A stretch of 64,000 nt of DNA from Saururus chinensis (GCA_035235625.1 CP141150.1:12648001-12712000); one strand, 5' to 3'. Shown: positions 34,399 to 47,607, counted from the stretch's first letter. Notes: generated by a model from the letters alone, not told the origin. Translations and numbers: made by a program.

Positions 34399-37300
34399 TG
34401 TAATAACCTCGACTTTTATGTGGTTATTTAGTTGCTTCTTGGGAAATGAATTATTTGTCTTAAGCTTCTGTATTATTGTTTTATCGATAATTATGTGTTA
34501 GTGTTGTGCGTAACCTCGGTCGTAGGTGGAAAAGGTTTGTACGTTTTCTAGAGTTTAAATGCGTAAGTTAAGGTTACGGAGCTTAAATTAAAACTCAGTC
34601 CTTAATTTAGGGCTCTCAGATTAAAAGTAAAGTTGTTTTGGTCAAGGCGTGTTCTTAAGGGGGAGTTCATCGTGCGTCGGGAGTTCTCGTGTTTGAGGAA
34701 GGGGAGACGCGCAAGGTAGAGGTGCACGATTGAGAGAGAGAGAGAGAGAGAGAATAAAACAAAGCGCAAAACGCAGAACGCATTTTGCGTTCTGCACAGT
34801 GTTTCCGCCAACGGCAAGGAGAGACCCCCACCCCTCTTTTCACTGGGAGCTCTGTCACCACCCCTCCCCTTTGCCGGAGTCGGATCGTCCGGCCACCGTG
34901 GGGCTGGCCGCGCCGCCTTTGATCGCCATCACGCCTCCTCCCCTGCAAAATAGTTCGTCGGCTAACTTGTGGAACTCTTTTTGGTTGAAACGCTGCCGGA
35001 ACTATTGGAAGTCGCCGGAGCTGCTGGAATTCGCTGAAGCGGTCGCCTAGTCACCACAAACCGGGAGGTACCACCCCTTTCCCCAATTTTGCTCTGGTCG
35101 GTCCAGAGATTTCGTTTGCAGGTTTTTTGGGATTTTCCTATTTTGGGCTGAACTGCCACTATAGTCGGCGGGGTTGGCCACCGTGAGCTATTTTTCGGCC
35201 GGCGACCACTCTGCCAAGCCTTTGGGTTACTGTTGGGATGCCATGCAATCAGATCTTTTTCAATCCGATCAACAACCTCTCGCGGACTTGCCCTGTTTTT
35301 GGGCCAAACCGCTGTTTGGACCGGCGAAAGTCACTGTTTTGATCTATTTTCTGCCGGTCCCAATGCCAGTCTCTTCCACCTCCGGTCCTGACTTATCTCC
35401 TCACTTCTTCCTCTTCTCCAATCTTATTCCGCCCTCTCTACATGTTCATCCACCATAATAATTCACCGGGAAAATTTGCCCAGTGACCATTCCGCCTTGC
35501 CAGCGGCTAGAGATCACCTCCATGACAATGCCTTACCCACACTATTAGACTGACCTAAGCTCTTTTTGGGCGTGCAGGCATCCCGAATCACTGTTGTGGG
35601 TGTTGTGAGAGACATTTGTGACCACGAGCATTAATCGGAGACCTCCGCTGCAATTTCCACCCAAAGACGTCTCTCATAGTGTAAGGGTGTGTGGGCTGCT
35701 AAGTATGCACCAACGCAGCCTTTGTGGTACGCCCTGACATCAATTTTGGCCCGGACGTTGAGGTAAGAGGCCTTGAACCTTAGAAATTCACTCTAGTGTG
35801 CTTTTCTGATAGAATGCATGCTAGGACTAAGGGGTTTAAATGCATAATGTTTAGATGTATATTAATGCGGAGGATGTCAAGTGCAGAGGTTAATTATAGT
35901 GGCCATATGCATGAATATTAAAATTATTTGTGTATTGGTTAGTTGATTAGTTGGACGTTTATCTTATGACTTATTCTTGATTTGGATAGATGGATGAGCA
36001 GAAGTTGAATTGGATAGATGGATGAGCAAAAGACATATGTAATTAATTATATTTCTTGCTAAATGCATGAGTGGTCATTATGCTTACGTAAGAATTATAC
36101 TTTCATGCTATAAAGGCTATAAAACATGTTGTAAGATGTATGTGTGGTGGATAGTTCAAAACTAAGCATAGTTATACGTGTGCAGATGATGTACATATGT
36201 TTGATAAGTGACGATCAGTTTTGACTGATTCAAATTTCTAAAAAGTGAGGCAGAGACTTCAAGGTTTAGTAAATAGGCAATTAGGGTTCGGGGCTTAGAT
36301 ATAAGCTACTAGTAAAGGTACAATCTTAATGGTACCTGCATAACGTATAAACTATAAACTTTAGCATAATTAAAGTATGTAGGTTGATAATAAGAGTGAG
36401 TCCTTAGCTAGATTGACGGATTAAATACCGTATTGGTTGACAACTGACAGATGGTCAGTTTCATCTGTAAGATTAGCGCTATAAGATTAACGTAGTTCAT
36501 ACTTTTGAGGTGGTGTATGTGTAAGTTAGGATTTTTTATGCTCTGTTGAGAGCACCGTAAGTTTCACGCCCAAGAGTGGCATTGTAAGTTTTCTGCCCAA
36601 GAGTGACTTTGTAAGTTTTCCTGCCTTAATAGACATTTTTAGGCCTTTCTTGGCCCTGTATGGCCCCAAAGAGTGGGCATTTGCGCGCTCAGGTAAGTAG
36701 TATCATGGATCTACTCTTACCTGTTTGATCCTGTGCCCCATGAGCACCGATGTACTTTGCCTTCAGAATCTTCTTAACGCGTAGGTTTCTCCCCGAAGGT
36801 CAAGGTGACGCCTTAGCAGCATTCTTTCCTTTCGACATTAGAGCTAATTGAAATTTAATTAGTTATAATCGTCGAGTGCAAGTGTAGGATAACAAACGTA
36901 AGATTGTAAGTGTAAGTAGTATGTATGTGAGAATAAGAGTTTGATAGGTTGTGTTTTGTTATAAGTAAGGTGAAAAGAAAAATTTGTAAGTTTAGAATGC
37001 TCAGAGGAATTGTAGTACTCTGATTGTGATTATATTTATCTTCTCCTAGTTCATGGTTTGCTATTCTCTTACAGAGCAACTTTAGTGTAAACTTTTATGG
37101 TTCACTGATTTTGATTCTCCTATTGGGTATGAAAATACTCATATTCTTTTTCTCTAATCCTCAGACACTCCAGGGACTTCCGTGGGGCCTAGTTCGAGAG
37201 CTGCTTAGTATTTGGGGATACACTTTTTGGACTGTAGGTCGATTTTTGATTTTATTGTTCCTTGATTAATTTATGCCACGATCTGTTGTAAATAAATTTT

Positions 37301-37701
37301 GAAGTACATGTATTAAGTGAGGTGAGCACTCTTACATATATGTATTATTTTGGACTTGTACATGGACTGTATTATTACTTTCGACTGTTATGGAACTTAT
37401 ACCCATCTACGCTTGGGGAAAATATATTGAAAGCCCATGGCTATGACAATTTTGTCTTTTGTTCGTTATTCACGCTGGGGGATGAATGAACTACGAGCTT
37501 TGAATGTTTTATCGTTGTTATATCTCTGTTTTGAGTTGAAAAGAAAGTGTTGAGATGAATTTGATACAAATGAATGAGAATTGTAAAAATGTTTTTCACA
37601 GGTTTTGTATTTTCGTCAATTTTTACCAATTTATAGCTGTTATATTGCAGAATTTTTATTTAAATTTCATAAAAATTATTTTGAAAACCCTGGGTGTGAC
37701 A
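34399..37701 (+). mobile_element. Solo LTR, 3.3 kb, same lineage as 4927-9781, nested in the LINE
   Basis: Starts TGTAATAACC and ends GGTGTGACA. The flanks AAAAT (34394-34398) and AAAAC (37702-37706) are a 5-bp target duplication with one difference. No gag or pol inside. Blocks at 36690-36840 (aggtaagtagtatcatgga, gatcctgtgccccatgagca, tttcgac) match 8470-8630 of the first solo LTR. It has the same layout: GC-rich segment after the start (34800-35460), AT-rich middle, and 'ctattgggtatgaaaatact' near the end. It has no host gene; frames in the GC-rich part are chance. Confidence 0.85.
34732..34753. repeat. (GA)n microsatellite in the solo LTR
   Basis: Run of gagaga units, followed by a small 'cgcaaaacgcagaacgcattttgcgttctgc' dyad (34767-34797). 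Confidence 0.85.
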
Positions 37702-38100
37702 AAAACTTCCTTGGCCCACCACTTCAAAGGGCGTTGGAGAGACATGGCCCACCTACTCAAGCCGTAGAGAAGGGGATCGAGATTGTGTTGATCGCTCACC
37801 ACTTGCTCTTATTGGTGCGAGAAATATTTTGAGTATAGGGTTTACATCAGCCTCTTCAGAGTCCATGCCATCATGTTGATGTTTTCCTAGATTAGAAGGA
37901 CTCCTATTCTCATCATCGATTTGAATTGGTAAGGCTTCCCCTCTCTCATGTGGAAGATTCACCTCCCCCAAAATAGGATCAACATTGACTTCCAGAAGAG
38001 GCCTATCGGCCTCACTTTCCTGAACCATCATCCCTTCCACAAGATGTGCATCCTCCATGGTTGAAGCTCCGACCTAGGTTTTTTGAATGGGAACAACTTC
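37702..38100 (-). mobile_element. L1-type LINE, part 2 (region upstream of the endonuclease)
   Basis: An open frame of 101 codons (38058-37753, minus) rich in Glu, Pro and Ser without a domain, in the position of the variable linker before the endonuclease of plant L1 elements. Taken as the 5' continuation of the LINE interrupted by the solo LTR. The true 5' end is unknown. Confidence 0.5.
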
Positions 38101-40298
38101 TCGCCATTCTTCCAGCATAGTATATCTATGCCACATGATCAAAAGAGTCTCACTCGAATAGGAAAAGTCTAAATTAGGCAACTCTATTGTCCATAGATAG
38201 ATTGTTCTACATGACGATTAATCGATCCTTATTATAATTATACTAATCTCCAATTGATCGATCCATCAATTATGTAACTGATCAATGAACTTTCGGCTTC
38301 ATTTTACAAAGAGAATTTTCATATGCCAACGCTCATTTGCTAAAGGAGTGGATTGATCTCTACAGTCCAAAACCGATCAATCGTTTTTGTTCAGCAATCT
38401 ATCGCTCTAAGCATATTTTTTATTCTTTTAATGAAAAAACCCCAAACTTTCACCATTCTTTCACCTACGGTTTATTTTACCCTAAAGTGTTTGATTATAA
38501 TGTATGTGCATATTTTTACCCGTCGAAATATGGATTTGAGTCTTCATTTTGCTTCATCTTTAAAATTTAATCTTCATACTTAAATTTACTTAAAACTACA
38601 CATTCATAATATTATTTTGATCATAGAAATAAACTAATATATGACACCTTAAACCTAGAGTAGTGGCCCACCTTTGGATGTGTTTTTTGCCTCATAACAG
38701 CTATACCCCAAAGTTTGAAGATGAATGAGCAGTGCACCATTTGGTCCATACCCACAGGTGGGCTATGACAATGGCATCCGAGGTGGTACCATCAGCCATA
38801 GCATAATAGGAAGGCGAAGAAGAAGATTAGGCAGTAAGGTATTTTGCGTATTAAGAAAGAAATTCCGATATAGCAGTGGCAAATTTGTGATAATTATGTG
38901 TTTTCAAATATTTGAAGCTTTCTTACACGCGCGCTGGATAATCCAGAATTTGAACAGATACTTCAATATTTTAAAGTTGGTCAAGGGAGAAATTGAAGAC
39001 TTTTCCACAATATAATCTTTGTAATATCATCCAGCAAAAAAAAATGTGTTTAATAATCTTTGACTTCTTTTTTTATTGGTAAAGTTACTAATTTTATACT
39101 TGCTAATTGTCGTCCTCCCAATTTGGAAGGAAATATTTCATGTACCGCACTCCAATTTGACACCTTAAAGATCCATAGTTGATTCTATTCCAAAAGATTT
39201 AGTTCTAGAATGTTAAAGAATTAGGTCAATTCAGACAAGGGTACAGATACAAATTTCGTGCTTCTCCTTCAATGTGTCAATCAACGCTCGTGCAAAAATA
39301 TTCATGCCATATCCCTTTAGAATATTCAAGCGGCAATGAAGCACACCCTAAGTCAGACCTGTGTTCGACACACCTTTCTTTTACTTACCCCAAAAAATGA
39401 AGAGTCTGGGTCAAGAACAACGCTACCAGTCTTATTCAATTTGGCAAACAAATGTAACACGCATATCAGAAATACTTCAATTTTGTTGTAAATGTAAACT
39501 CCAAATGACCGATTGCGTCTGCCTATTAATGGTCATTTTCCTTTGTGCATTTTGTCTCCCAAATGTCCTCATGTTTTTTTCATTCTTCCTCTTTATCTTT
39601 CAAAAGTATATTTTTTTTAATCTCACAGTATAACCGTGATAAACTGAAAATGGAGAACAAGTATGAATAAAATGCATAGTAAACTGCCCGTCGTGATCAA
39701 CTGGCTGCCTGCCGTCAATAATCCAAAATTAATGGTTGTATGTATTAGCACACAAAATTGTCACAAAAATTAAATTTTGAGTGGGACTTATGCACTAAGA
39801 TGTGCCCCGTCGATTTTGGGTAATCTAGAGCTGATAAACCTTCAACAGCCGCTAACCCGGTGAAGGTTCGCCAGCTGATTACAACTTTTAAAATGTTGTG
39901 TCTTATGCAAAGTTGATTTGGTGAGAGTAAGGAGCATCTTCTATTCTCTAGTGCCCACTCAAAATGGGTTATCCTAATCAATATGCATCCATAGAATTTG
40001 TTGTAATTGAGATCCTAAAAAATTTGTTGTAATTGCATTAAAGGAGCCTTGAACAGGAATTGAATTACTGACTTATTGCTTGCAGCAAAAGTGGATGCAG
40101 AACAACCTTCAGCAACTATGGCATGCATTTTATTGTCCAAACATACCAACTGATCTTCTGCTTTTTTCCATGACGGAAAGGAGAAGAACCAAAAAAATAA
40201 AAGAAGAAAACAACCCATAGTAACATTATTCGTCCCCCCTCATCCCCACCACTCACTTACCCATGCATGACACACAATGCTGCTGGATGCAGTCTACA
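38101..40298. other. Intergenic sequence, no gene seen
   Basis: Open frames of 65-96 codons occur (38337, 38725, 39361; minus 39745, 40015) but none has a recognisable domain. 40060-40298 is the 3' flank of ZF-HD gene 1; 'gatgtagactgcat' (minus strand, about 40290) also follows the stop codon of ZF-HD gene 2 at 48146, so the 3' flank was part of the duplication. Confidence 0.45.
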
Positions 40299-40742
40299 TC
40301 AATTGGCAAATGAATCAGCATTCTGAGTAGAAGTAGAACAGCAAGATTCATTATCCTTCTCATAACTCTTGTTATGCGTCCAGGTTACGAAAGGCTGATT
40401 GGAGACTCGCGTCCTGGAGCACAACTGGGTAATCTCCAGCTCCTTACCGCGAACCCTCCATCCCAGCTTGTACAGAAAGCTAATCATCTTCATCTCCTGC
40501 TCAATCGTGAACGTCTTCCTCTCTTTCGGGTTCTGTTCTACATTTAGCAAAGGTCCGCCGGGTGTTGTCGGCGGGAACAGGAAAACCTTACGGTGAAAGT
40601 TGCGGTGACAGCCGCATGCATCACACTTCATGCTGCTGGGGTCGCTCCTGTGGAACATGAACTCCCCACACCCATCGGTGGCATATTGGCCGAGTCCGGC
40701 TGCATGGTTGCGCAAGCACTCACGATAAACCACATAAGACAT
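40299..40742 (-). CDS. Zinc-finger homeodomain (ZF-HD/ZHD) transcription factor 1, short
   Basis: Single exon, 147 residues. ZF-HD dimerisation region at residues about 5-52: [35 protein letters not shown], with all conserved Cys and His. Homeodomain-like region about 72-130: [20 protein letters not shown], then [13 protein letters not shown], close to the plant ZHD helix 3 pattern (VWMHNNK) with M to T and one N lost. Known family members are nuclear, form dimers through the zinc finger and bind ATTA cores. It is shorter than most ZHDs, which lack little but have longer low-complexity linkers. Compared with gene 2, the ancestral start appears as AAG (minus strand 'tcaaggagg' against 'tcatggagg'), so translation probably begins at the downstream ATG used here. 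Confidence 0.88.
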   Translation of the reverse strand: MSYVVYRECLRNHAAGLGQYATDGCGEFMFHRSDPSSMKCDACGCHRNFHRKVFLFPPTTPGGPLLNVEQNPKERKTFTIEQEMKMISFLYKLGWRVRGKELEITQLCSRTRVSNQPFVTWTHNKSYEKDNESCCSTSTQNADSFAN

Positions 40743-41590
40743 GTCACCCCCCTCCTTGAATTCTATCCCTCAATCTCTTTCTCTTTGTGATCTCCCTAGG
40801 GATCTCTGTTGTTCTATCTATAGGCTTCATGGCAGCGTGGGATATCATTATTATGCTCTTAGGCGGTGGAAATATTTTCTGTTTCTTTCCAAGTGCCAAT
40901 CGTTGTGCTTATCCTATGCGGCCTGTGAAATGCACCACCTATTATATAGGGGGGCTATTAAGAAATGGAGAAGCGTTTTTAATAATCCAATGTGATAATA
41001 AGCCTAGCATAAGGAATTTATGGGAGTCTTTTTTCATGTATAATGCACATTAGCGACAATGACACTAACGTGTGTGCCTTTCATCTCAAATATCAAGAGG
41101 GAGCATGTAAAACTCTTCCTAGAAATAGTAAGTATTGCTGAACCCATTTCCTTTTTTGACCGGCTAGTTGGCTACCCCCGGTTTCTAATGACCTCCTCCC
41201 CAATGTAACACAGGGCTTATTTTAGGCTCATTGCTTGGGGGCACATCTACAAAGCCTCCTTTTCATTGATAGTTAAGGGAGAAGCTGCACATTTTTTGTA
41301 GTCGTACGTGTAATTTATAATTCAAATAAAAGGTAGATGTTGTGTCTTAATTCTCACTAATGATCATGAATTAAATGAATTTAGTGTCTCCGGGCGCGGG
41401 CGCATGCACACTCACACGCACACGCACACAAAATCAATTTCTCTAGCCCCCCGGCTTTAATTTTAAAAAATATTCTCTAACCTAGATTTTCACATTTTAA
41501 TTAAACAACATTTTTTTTTACCTTTCTTAAAGTAAAGATAAAAGAATATTTGAGATATGTGAATTTCTTTTATCCAAAGGGATTTTTTTG
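40743..41590. other. Spacer upstream of ZF-HD gene 1, with CA-type microsatellite
   Basis: Minus-strand sequence next to the gene (cacaaagagaaagagattgag, 40765-40785) matches the leader of ZF-HD gene 2 (47655-47680), so the duplication includes the 5' leader. 41394-41431 is a short cacacgcaca tract. 40995-41080 shares words with the foldback at 18449. Confidence 0.5.
40942..40952 (-). promoter_or_regulatory. Possible TATA box for ZF-HD gene 1
   Basis: Minus-strand CCTATATAATAGG about 200 bases upstream of the start codon. Only a weak call; no other core element is visible. Confidence 0.3.
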
Positions 41591-44265
41591 TTGTTAATTA
41601 AGCTTTCATTAAAAGAATCAAATGTGCTACACAAGAGTAAAAAAAAGATGAAGATGGCCATTATGAGAATTGCAACCTCCACTTAGCATAACAGACCTCA
41701 CTATTTTGGTGTGGTGTGGTGTGGGGGATATGGGATGCCATTATCAAAGGGAAAAGTATAATTTTTAAAAGCAGTACATGCAGGGATGGACCCCTTCAGT
41801 TTCTTTTTTGGGTCGGTAAATATGGGGGTTGTGCCCTTGTATTAAATATTAAGAGAAGTGCAAGGGAAAAATTACAAACTCCATTTGGAGATAATGAAAG
41901 TTATGAAGAATTTTGATAAGGTGAGAATGAGCATAAAAGTATTCTTTGACTTCAGCTTCACCTCGTTGAAGGATAGGAATCTTATGTTGATACTCATTTC
42001 TAAATATACAAGAAATCTTTTAATCCCCCCAAATATGATACATGACCGCATTGAAGAAGATCTAAAGAACAATGAAAAGCGCCTTCTGAGTGTGACATGA
42101 TTTAAGAGTGTGAATAAGGTAGAGAATATCATCCAAAAAATAATGTAGTTTGCACACTAGTAAATCAATTCTAAGAATTTTCAAGATTGCTGATATGGTT
42201 CATTTAAAGTATTTACATGGAAAGAACATGTGATCATTGGACTCACAAGCATGTTTGTGAAATGAACATCGGTTGACAATAGCAATACCCATCCTCTGAA
42301 GGTGATCTAGAATCAGAAGTTTGCCTCTAAATGTAAGCCATGAAATAAAAGAATGATTGGGAATAGTATGCTTAACCCACACAATTGGCCACCAAATAAT
42401 TGGATCATGATTTGGCTGATTAACTTTATAGGTTGATTTAGAAGTAAAGCCTTCTGTAAGAATTGATCTCAAGCTACCATCCTCCTAGAAAATCCACTCA
42501 CCATTCTAAACACAATCAGAGATAGAATAGTAGATATCACTAGACATTTAGCTAATCATTCTATTTCTAAACATTTCCAAAAGAGTTTCTGAACCAGTCT
42601 AGGGGTCAAGCCAAAATAAGGTTCCATTATCATCATGAACAACATATTGCGCATTCCTCCTAAATTCTCTTCGCATATTTAAACAATAGTTCCAAGATAC
42701 GAGAAATGAGAACTAACTTGACAATGCCAAAGAGAATCAAACCTAATATAAAAGGAGTAAATCCATCTTACCCAAAGAGAACTCTCGTAAGAAACTAGGT
42801 GCCAAAGGAGTTTAAAATTTTCAATCTTACATTAGAGGTGAATAGAACGAATGCCAAGACCTCCACTGATTTTAGGATTGCAAACATCAGTCCATTTTAC
42901 TAGAGCAATAGAAGTAGTTTCATCAAAACCAGCCCAAAGGAATCTAAAGCATATTGATTCAATAGCAAAAATAGTAAAGACATGTGAGAGGAAGTGCATA
43001 GGGCATACATGCATACTAGAACAACAAACTTGACCAGCTCTAGATGTCCAACATAGGAAAGTAGACCATCTTTCCAACCAGCCAAAGCATTATGAATTTT
43101 AGTCAATATGAAAGAGTACATAGATTGCTTGAGACATCCTAGGAACAAAGGAAGACCCAAATAGTGAACAAGGAGTACCACTTCTTGAAATTGAAGGATT
43201 TGCAAAATTTCTTCTTTGTTGCTGAAACTCCTTGAGAAAGATATATGGCCTTTTAAAGGGTTGGGAACCAAACCAAATATATGAGAAAATTCCAAAAGCT
43301 TATCCAATCTCCAAGGCTCAAGTACTGTCCTCTTTAGCAAAAGAAGGTATCATCAGCAAAGAACAAGTTAGAGATGGGTATAGCATCATTATTAGCAAGA
43401 GGAATAATTCTACCCTACCTGCATATATCATGAATAATATCAGAAAGTCACTTCATAGCCAAGATGAATAGAAAAGGAGATAAGGGGTACCCCTATCGAA
43501 GACCACATTTGCTTTAAAAATATCCGTAGTTATTCATTGATCATCACACTGAAGGAAGTGGAAGATAAGCGTTCATACACCCAAAAAATCCATAGGCTCC
43601 GACAACTAATATTGAGCAAAACTCTGCATATGTAATCCCATCTTAGTTTATCATAAGCCTTCTTGAGATCTACCTTAATACAAAATTGCCTACATTTATT
43701 CTTATGATGATAGTTGTGAATCAACTCATGCCCCAATAAGATATTATCATAAATATGCCTATCCTTCAGAAATGCTCCCTACTTATAATCAACAATGGAT
43801 GGAAGAATAGAAGAGAACTTGTTCGCCATGATCTTAGTACTAATTTTATACAGAAAGTTACACACGCTATTGGTCTAAATTTGTCAAAAGAATATGTAAT
43901 TTTCTCTTTGGGAATCAGGATAAGATGTGTATTTTTTAGAGCCCGTGGCATTTTCCCATGATCAAAAAAATATTTAACAAAATTAATAAAGTCCAGTCTA
44001 ACTATGTCCTAGAACTTTGTCAAATTTTTTTTAGGAAAACCACCTAGTTCGGGAGCCTTCTTAGACAGCGAAGAAAAGACGGTCATTTTAATTTCATCAC
44101 TAGAAATGGGGACCATAAGAGAGTTGATAACATCATTAGTAAGACATTTTTTTATGAAATGAAATGATATTTTGAACAATTCCTCGAGGTCACTGCATAG
44201 AAAAACTTAGTACATCTATCTCCTTCAACCGTCTATTTGATACGAGAGCGTTGTCATGCTCCCTA
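41590..44265 (-). mobile_element. L1-type LINE fragment (RT and zinc region)
   Basis: Minus order: HLILIPKEKITYSFDKFRPI about 43940-43880; ELIHNYHH and VDLKKAYDKLRWDYI about 43730-43640; RT catalytic FADD at about 43344-43370; LEFSHIFGLVPNPLKGHISF about 43280; AIESICFRFLWAG about 42960; zinc-region PIVWVKHTIPNHSFISWL and CSFHKHACESNDHMFFPC 42380-42210. 5' truncated near 44265; 3' end in AT-rich sequence at about 41590. Multiple stops. Confidence 0.8.
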
Positions 44266-45480
44266 ACCCAAACCATCCTGAAAATGTAAGAATTTACTAA
44301 CCCAATACGCGAACTAGATCAAACTGCACATCCACCACTTTCTTTAAAGCAATTACTTGGAAAAATAAGAGAAATTGAACAAAAGTTATTAAGCATAAAC
44401 ATAGACATTTTTACACTCACACATATCTATTCATAGTCATAAAAGAGCTCAAAGCCTTCAAAATAATAAAGAAATCCATACCATCAAAAGAAAGACTCTC
44501 CCTCAAACATAAATATAAAGTCTCAAAGTTATCAACACATTAATTACTAGTTATCTCTTAGTAGATGTCTTATCCCCACTCAATGTCCCTTTTAACCACA
44601 TAGAGGATTCCTAAGGGATATCCAAAACCAAAACAAAGGGGTGAACATAGCCCAGTAAGAGTTTAAAAATACAAAGTTTATATTAACACTATAAAATATA
44701 ATCTCAAGATGCATAAAAATATCTTTATGCAATACCAATGTTAATATCTCAGGAATACATCAAAACCCTTACACGGTCTCAATCATGCATAACACAAAAC
44801 CTGTGAAAATATCTCAATCATGCATATATTCCCTATACAAAACCTATGTAAATATCTCAATAATGCATATATTTCATATGCAAAAAACTTGTATAAATAT
44901 CTTAAAAATACATCAAATTTTCTACACAAAACTGGTGTAAATATTTCAATAGTGTGTCAAATTTTTTACACAAAACTTGTGTAAACATTTCATTAATGCA
45001 TATAGTCCCAACGCCTAAAACCAACATAAATATCATAATTAAAGATCAAATAATAGAATTGAGAAATTTTGGCACCCGATGATATTGAATCCCTACTTAC
45101 CTAGTATTTCAAAGCTAGAATACCAAAAGCAACTTGGTATACATGTAGATTGAAAATGTCAAATACATGGTCAAACTGGTGCATACAGAATAATTAACCT
45201 AGAACTCATCTCCAATATCTCAATAAGCATCTCAATTGTCTCAACTCGATAAGGAACCCTCCCTTTTGGAACAAAATTCAATTAAAAACTTCCCTACAAC
45301 ACCAAGGACAAAGGCATTCTAGGACGCCTATCCTCCCAAGAGCTGTCTATAGTACAGTGAGAGGACAAATTTGAGCTTGACGATGATAATGGATTTAACA
45401 TATTTCTAAGTTGGCTCATAGAGCAATTCTCAAATAATTCTAAGAAAAATAAGAAAGTTGGTCATAGGCGAGAACAAAAA
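44266..45480 (-). mobile_element. Del/Tekay-like LTR remnant, minus strand
   Basis: Plus-strand ggggtgaacatagcccagtaagag (about 44638-44662) is nearly the reverse complement of 'cttactaagctaggttcaccc' at 1130-1152 of the first LTR. 44790-45010 is an AT-rich tandem array of about 48 bases x5 with 'aaaac(c/t)tgtgtaaatat' and 'aatgcatat', the counterpart of the array at 905-1052. Ends not defined. Confidence 0.55.
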
Positions 45481-46499
45481 ATTCTAATTGCCTAATTAAT
45501 GGCATTTACTTTTTTGGTTGCCCTTCTAATAAATCCTTCTTTGTTTTTAAGGATTGGGTTTCAATTTTGTTTTCTCCTTGTTACGGCTTTGCTGGGCTCC
45601 AAGTTTGTGGGAGGTTTGTTCTTCTTTTTTGTAAGAACATTGCTATTGCCACCCCAATAATGTCTCACTACCCCCCATTACTCAATTCCCCAAAGTAAAT
45701 ATTATAAAACCTCCCGTACCCACCTCACTTCTCCTTCCCCCTTATACAAAAATATCATACATACCCACCTCATCACTTCGATCCTTCCTCTACAATGTCA
45801 ACAAAGCCGCATCAAACATGGCATGGAGTTAGAGCTGTCACGGCAAGTTACGGCATTGGCATCCTCTTCCCCGTCTACCTATCCCCCACAACCACCTTTT
45901 TTCCCTCCTCCTTATCTCAGAAACTGGTGAGCCATGTTGGCACAAACTAGTCCATGATTAGAGCAAAGCCCTACCACAATTTCTAACTTTCACCCAAATT
46001 TAAATATTGTTCGCTATTTCTATTGCTTCTTTCCTCACATGTCTCCTCTTTATTCTCTCCTTGTTACCCAATGTATCCCCCCTATTCTCCTTTTCTTCCT
46101 CCTTTGGCGCGGCAGTAATATCGGCCATTCTTATGAAGGTGCCATCAGCGATGGCCATGCTCTCACACTCCACTGATTTCCAATAAGGAGGAGGAGAAGA
46201 GGAAGGAGTAGGAGGAGAAGAGGATGGCTAGCTGTATTTGCAACAAAACCATGAGTTTTTTGGTGGCTCTAAGTCCAGCCAGATCTTACCTAGCCACAAC
46301 TAGCCCGGCCAAAAAGGCCGTGATATAGGAAAATGTCTTTCTGATAAATTTGGGTGAAAGTGAGAATTACTGGTAGTGAGAAAATGCACATTCTGATCAC
46401 ATATATTATATAAGGTAAAATTTCATTATAGCATGAAAGGGGAAAAATAATAGTCTAATACTTGAAGTGAAAATTAAAATTCCCAGGGTTTAAGAAATT
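45481..46499. other. Intergenic sequence, no gene seen
   Basis: Pyrimidine-rich 45650-46120. 'tctcactacc' at 45660 and its inverse near 46375 might be worn inverted ends of a roughly 0.75-kb element, without further support. Confidence 0.35.
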
Positions 46500-46990
46500 G
46501 AAAATCCTCTACTAAACGATAAAGATTGGGAGAAGAAGAGAAATAAGTGCGAACTTCAACTTTATCGATCTTTAATATGTTGCACTTATTGGGGAAGCCA
46601 TTATTGAAAATTCTCTGGTCTCTTTCCCCTCCAAATAAAATAAATTACAGCATTACTAAAGAATTTGAGCATGACATCAATAGTATGGTGGAGCCAGCAT
46701 AGATGAATAAGATTGTCAGAGAAAGACTGGTGGAAAGCCGGAATAAAATCATGACGAAGCAGTCTAAGAATGGAATCATGTAACCACTTAGAAAATGGGC
46801 GTCTAAAGAAAATATGGGAGTTACTTTCCTCCACCGGTTCACAAAGAATGCATCGGTTAATAAGAACAGGGGCAGTATTCTTTGTCTAATCATGCGTAAT
46901 CCTCTTTTAAGCTTACAAACTTTATTTTGGATAAGTAAACTATCGATAAAAGCTTACATACTTTCATTTACCTAGTAAAAAAAGATTAAA
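46500..46990 (-). mobile_element. L1-type LINE fragment (RT-associated zinc region)
   Basis: Minus-strand frames carry CILCEPVEESNSHIFFRRPFS and WLHDSILRLLRH, then IYFIWRGKRPENF, the zinc-binding 'C..C....E...HLFF.C' region and following segment of plant L1 ORF2. Only this 3' end is present. Confidence 0.65.
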
Positions 46991-47070
46991 AACAGAAAAC
47001 CTGCTACAGCTGTACTTCTCCTTGTTGAATTCAAAAGAATATATTGGCATCATATTGGAAGAGATATATG

Positions 47071-47285
47071 CTTTCAATGGGAATTGCAGTGGCAGCCACA
47101 TGCACCATAGTTCATGTTGACCGGGCTGTCATTATCCAGGATGAACTCCCCGCATCCACAGTGGCATAAAAGGCAAGGCCGTTTCATAGTTCGCCAGCAG
47201 TCAGCATAAAATTCACTAGAACTTCTCCCCATTCCATGACTTAAATCCCTCAAGAAGAATGCTTGGCCATCTTTTCCAGTCATAA
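47071..47285 (-). pseudogene. ZF-HD gene, third copy, decayed
   Basis: Minus-strand frame reads EFYADCWRTMKR...HCGCGEFILDNDSPVNM.YGACGCHCNSH then a stop. It aligns with the zinc finger of the two intact copies (YGEC.RNHA...DGCGEFILDR..PSAM..ACKCHR.YH). The N-terminal CxxNHAA part is destroyed, HRNFH has become HCNSH, and no homeodomain follows. A plus-strand-equivalent 'catggaatgggg' marks the old start, in a different frame. It could superficially look like a mini zinc finger (MIF) protein of 69 residues but lacks key ligands. It lies about 400 bases from ZF-HD gene 2, divergently oriented. Confidence 0.8.
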
Positions 47286-47607
47286 TACTCCCTCCATCCC
47301 ATAATTTTCAGAAAAACAACTAGCACAAGGACTGCTGTTTAATCAACATACGAAAATCTTACACCGAAGACTCAGTAATGGCCGATGCAGAAGGAACATG
47401 GATAAACCATGAAGGGAGGCCGACACTTAATGCCCGTTTAGGCAGAATTAAACCACGGAAACTCCTCCTTTGTTTTTTCTTTTGGTAAGTCAATTTTCAT
47501 CATTCCAGCACAGAGCTACTCCTTTCCATTTGAAGTAGAAGATTACACAAATGTAGACATTTTGCTGCCACTCCATTAAACACCTACGACTGAGATGACC
47601 GCAGCCA

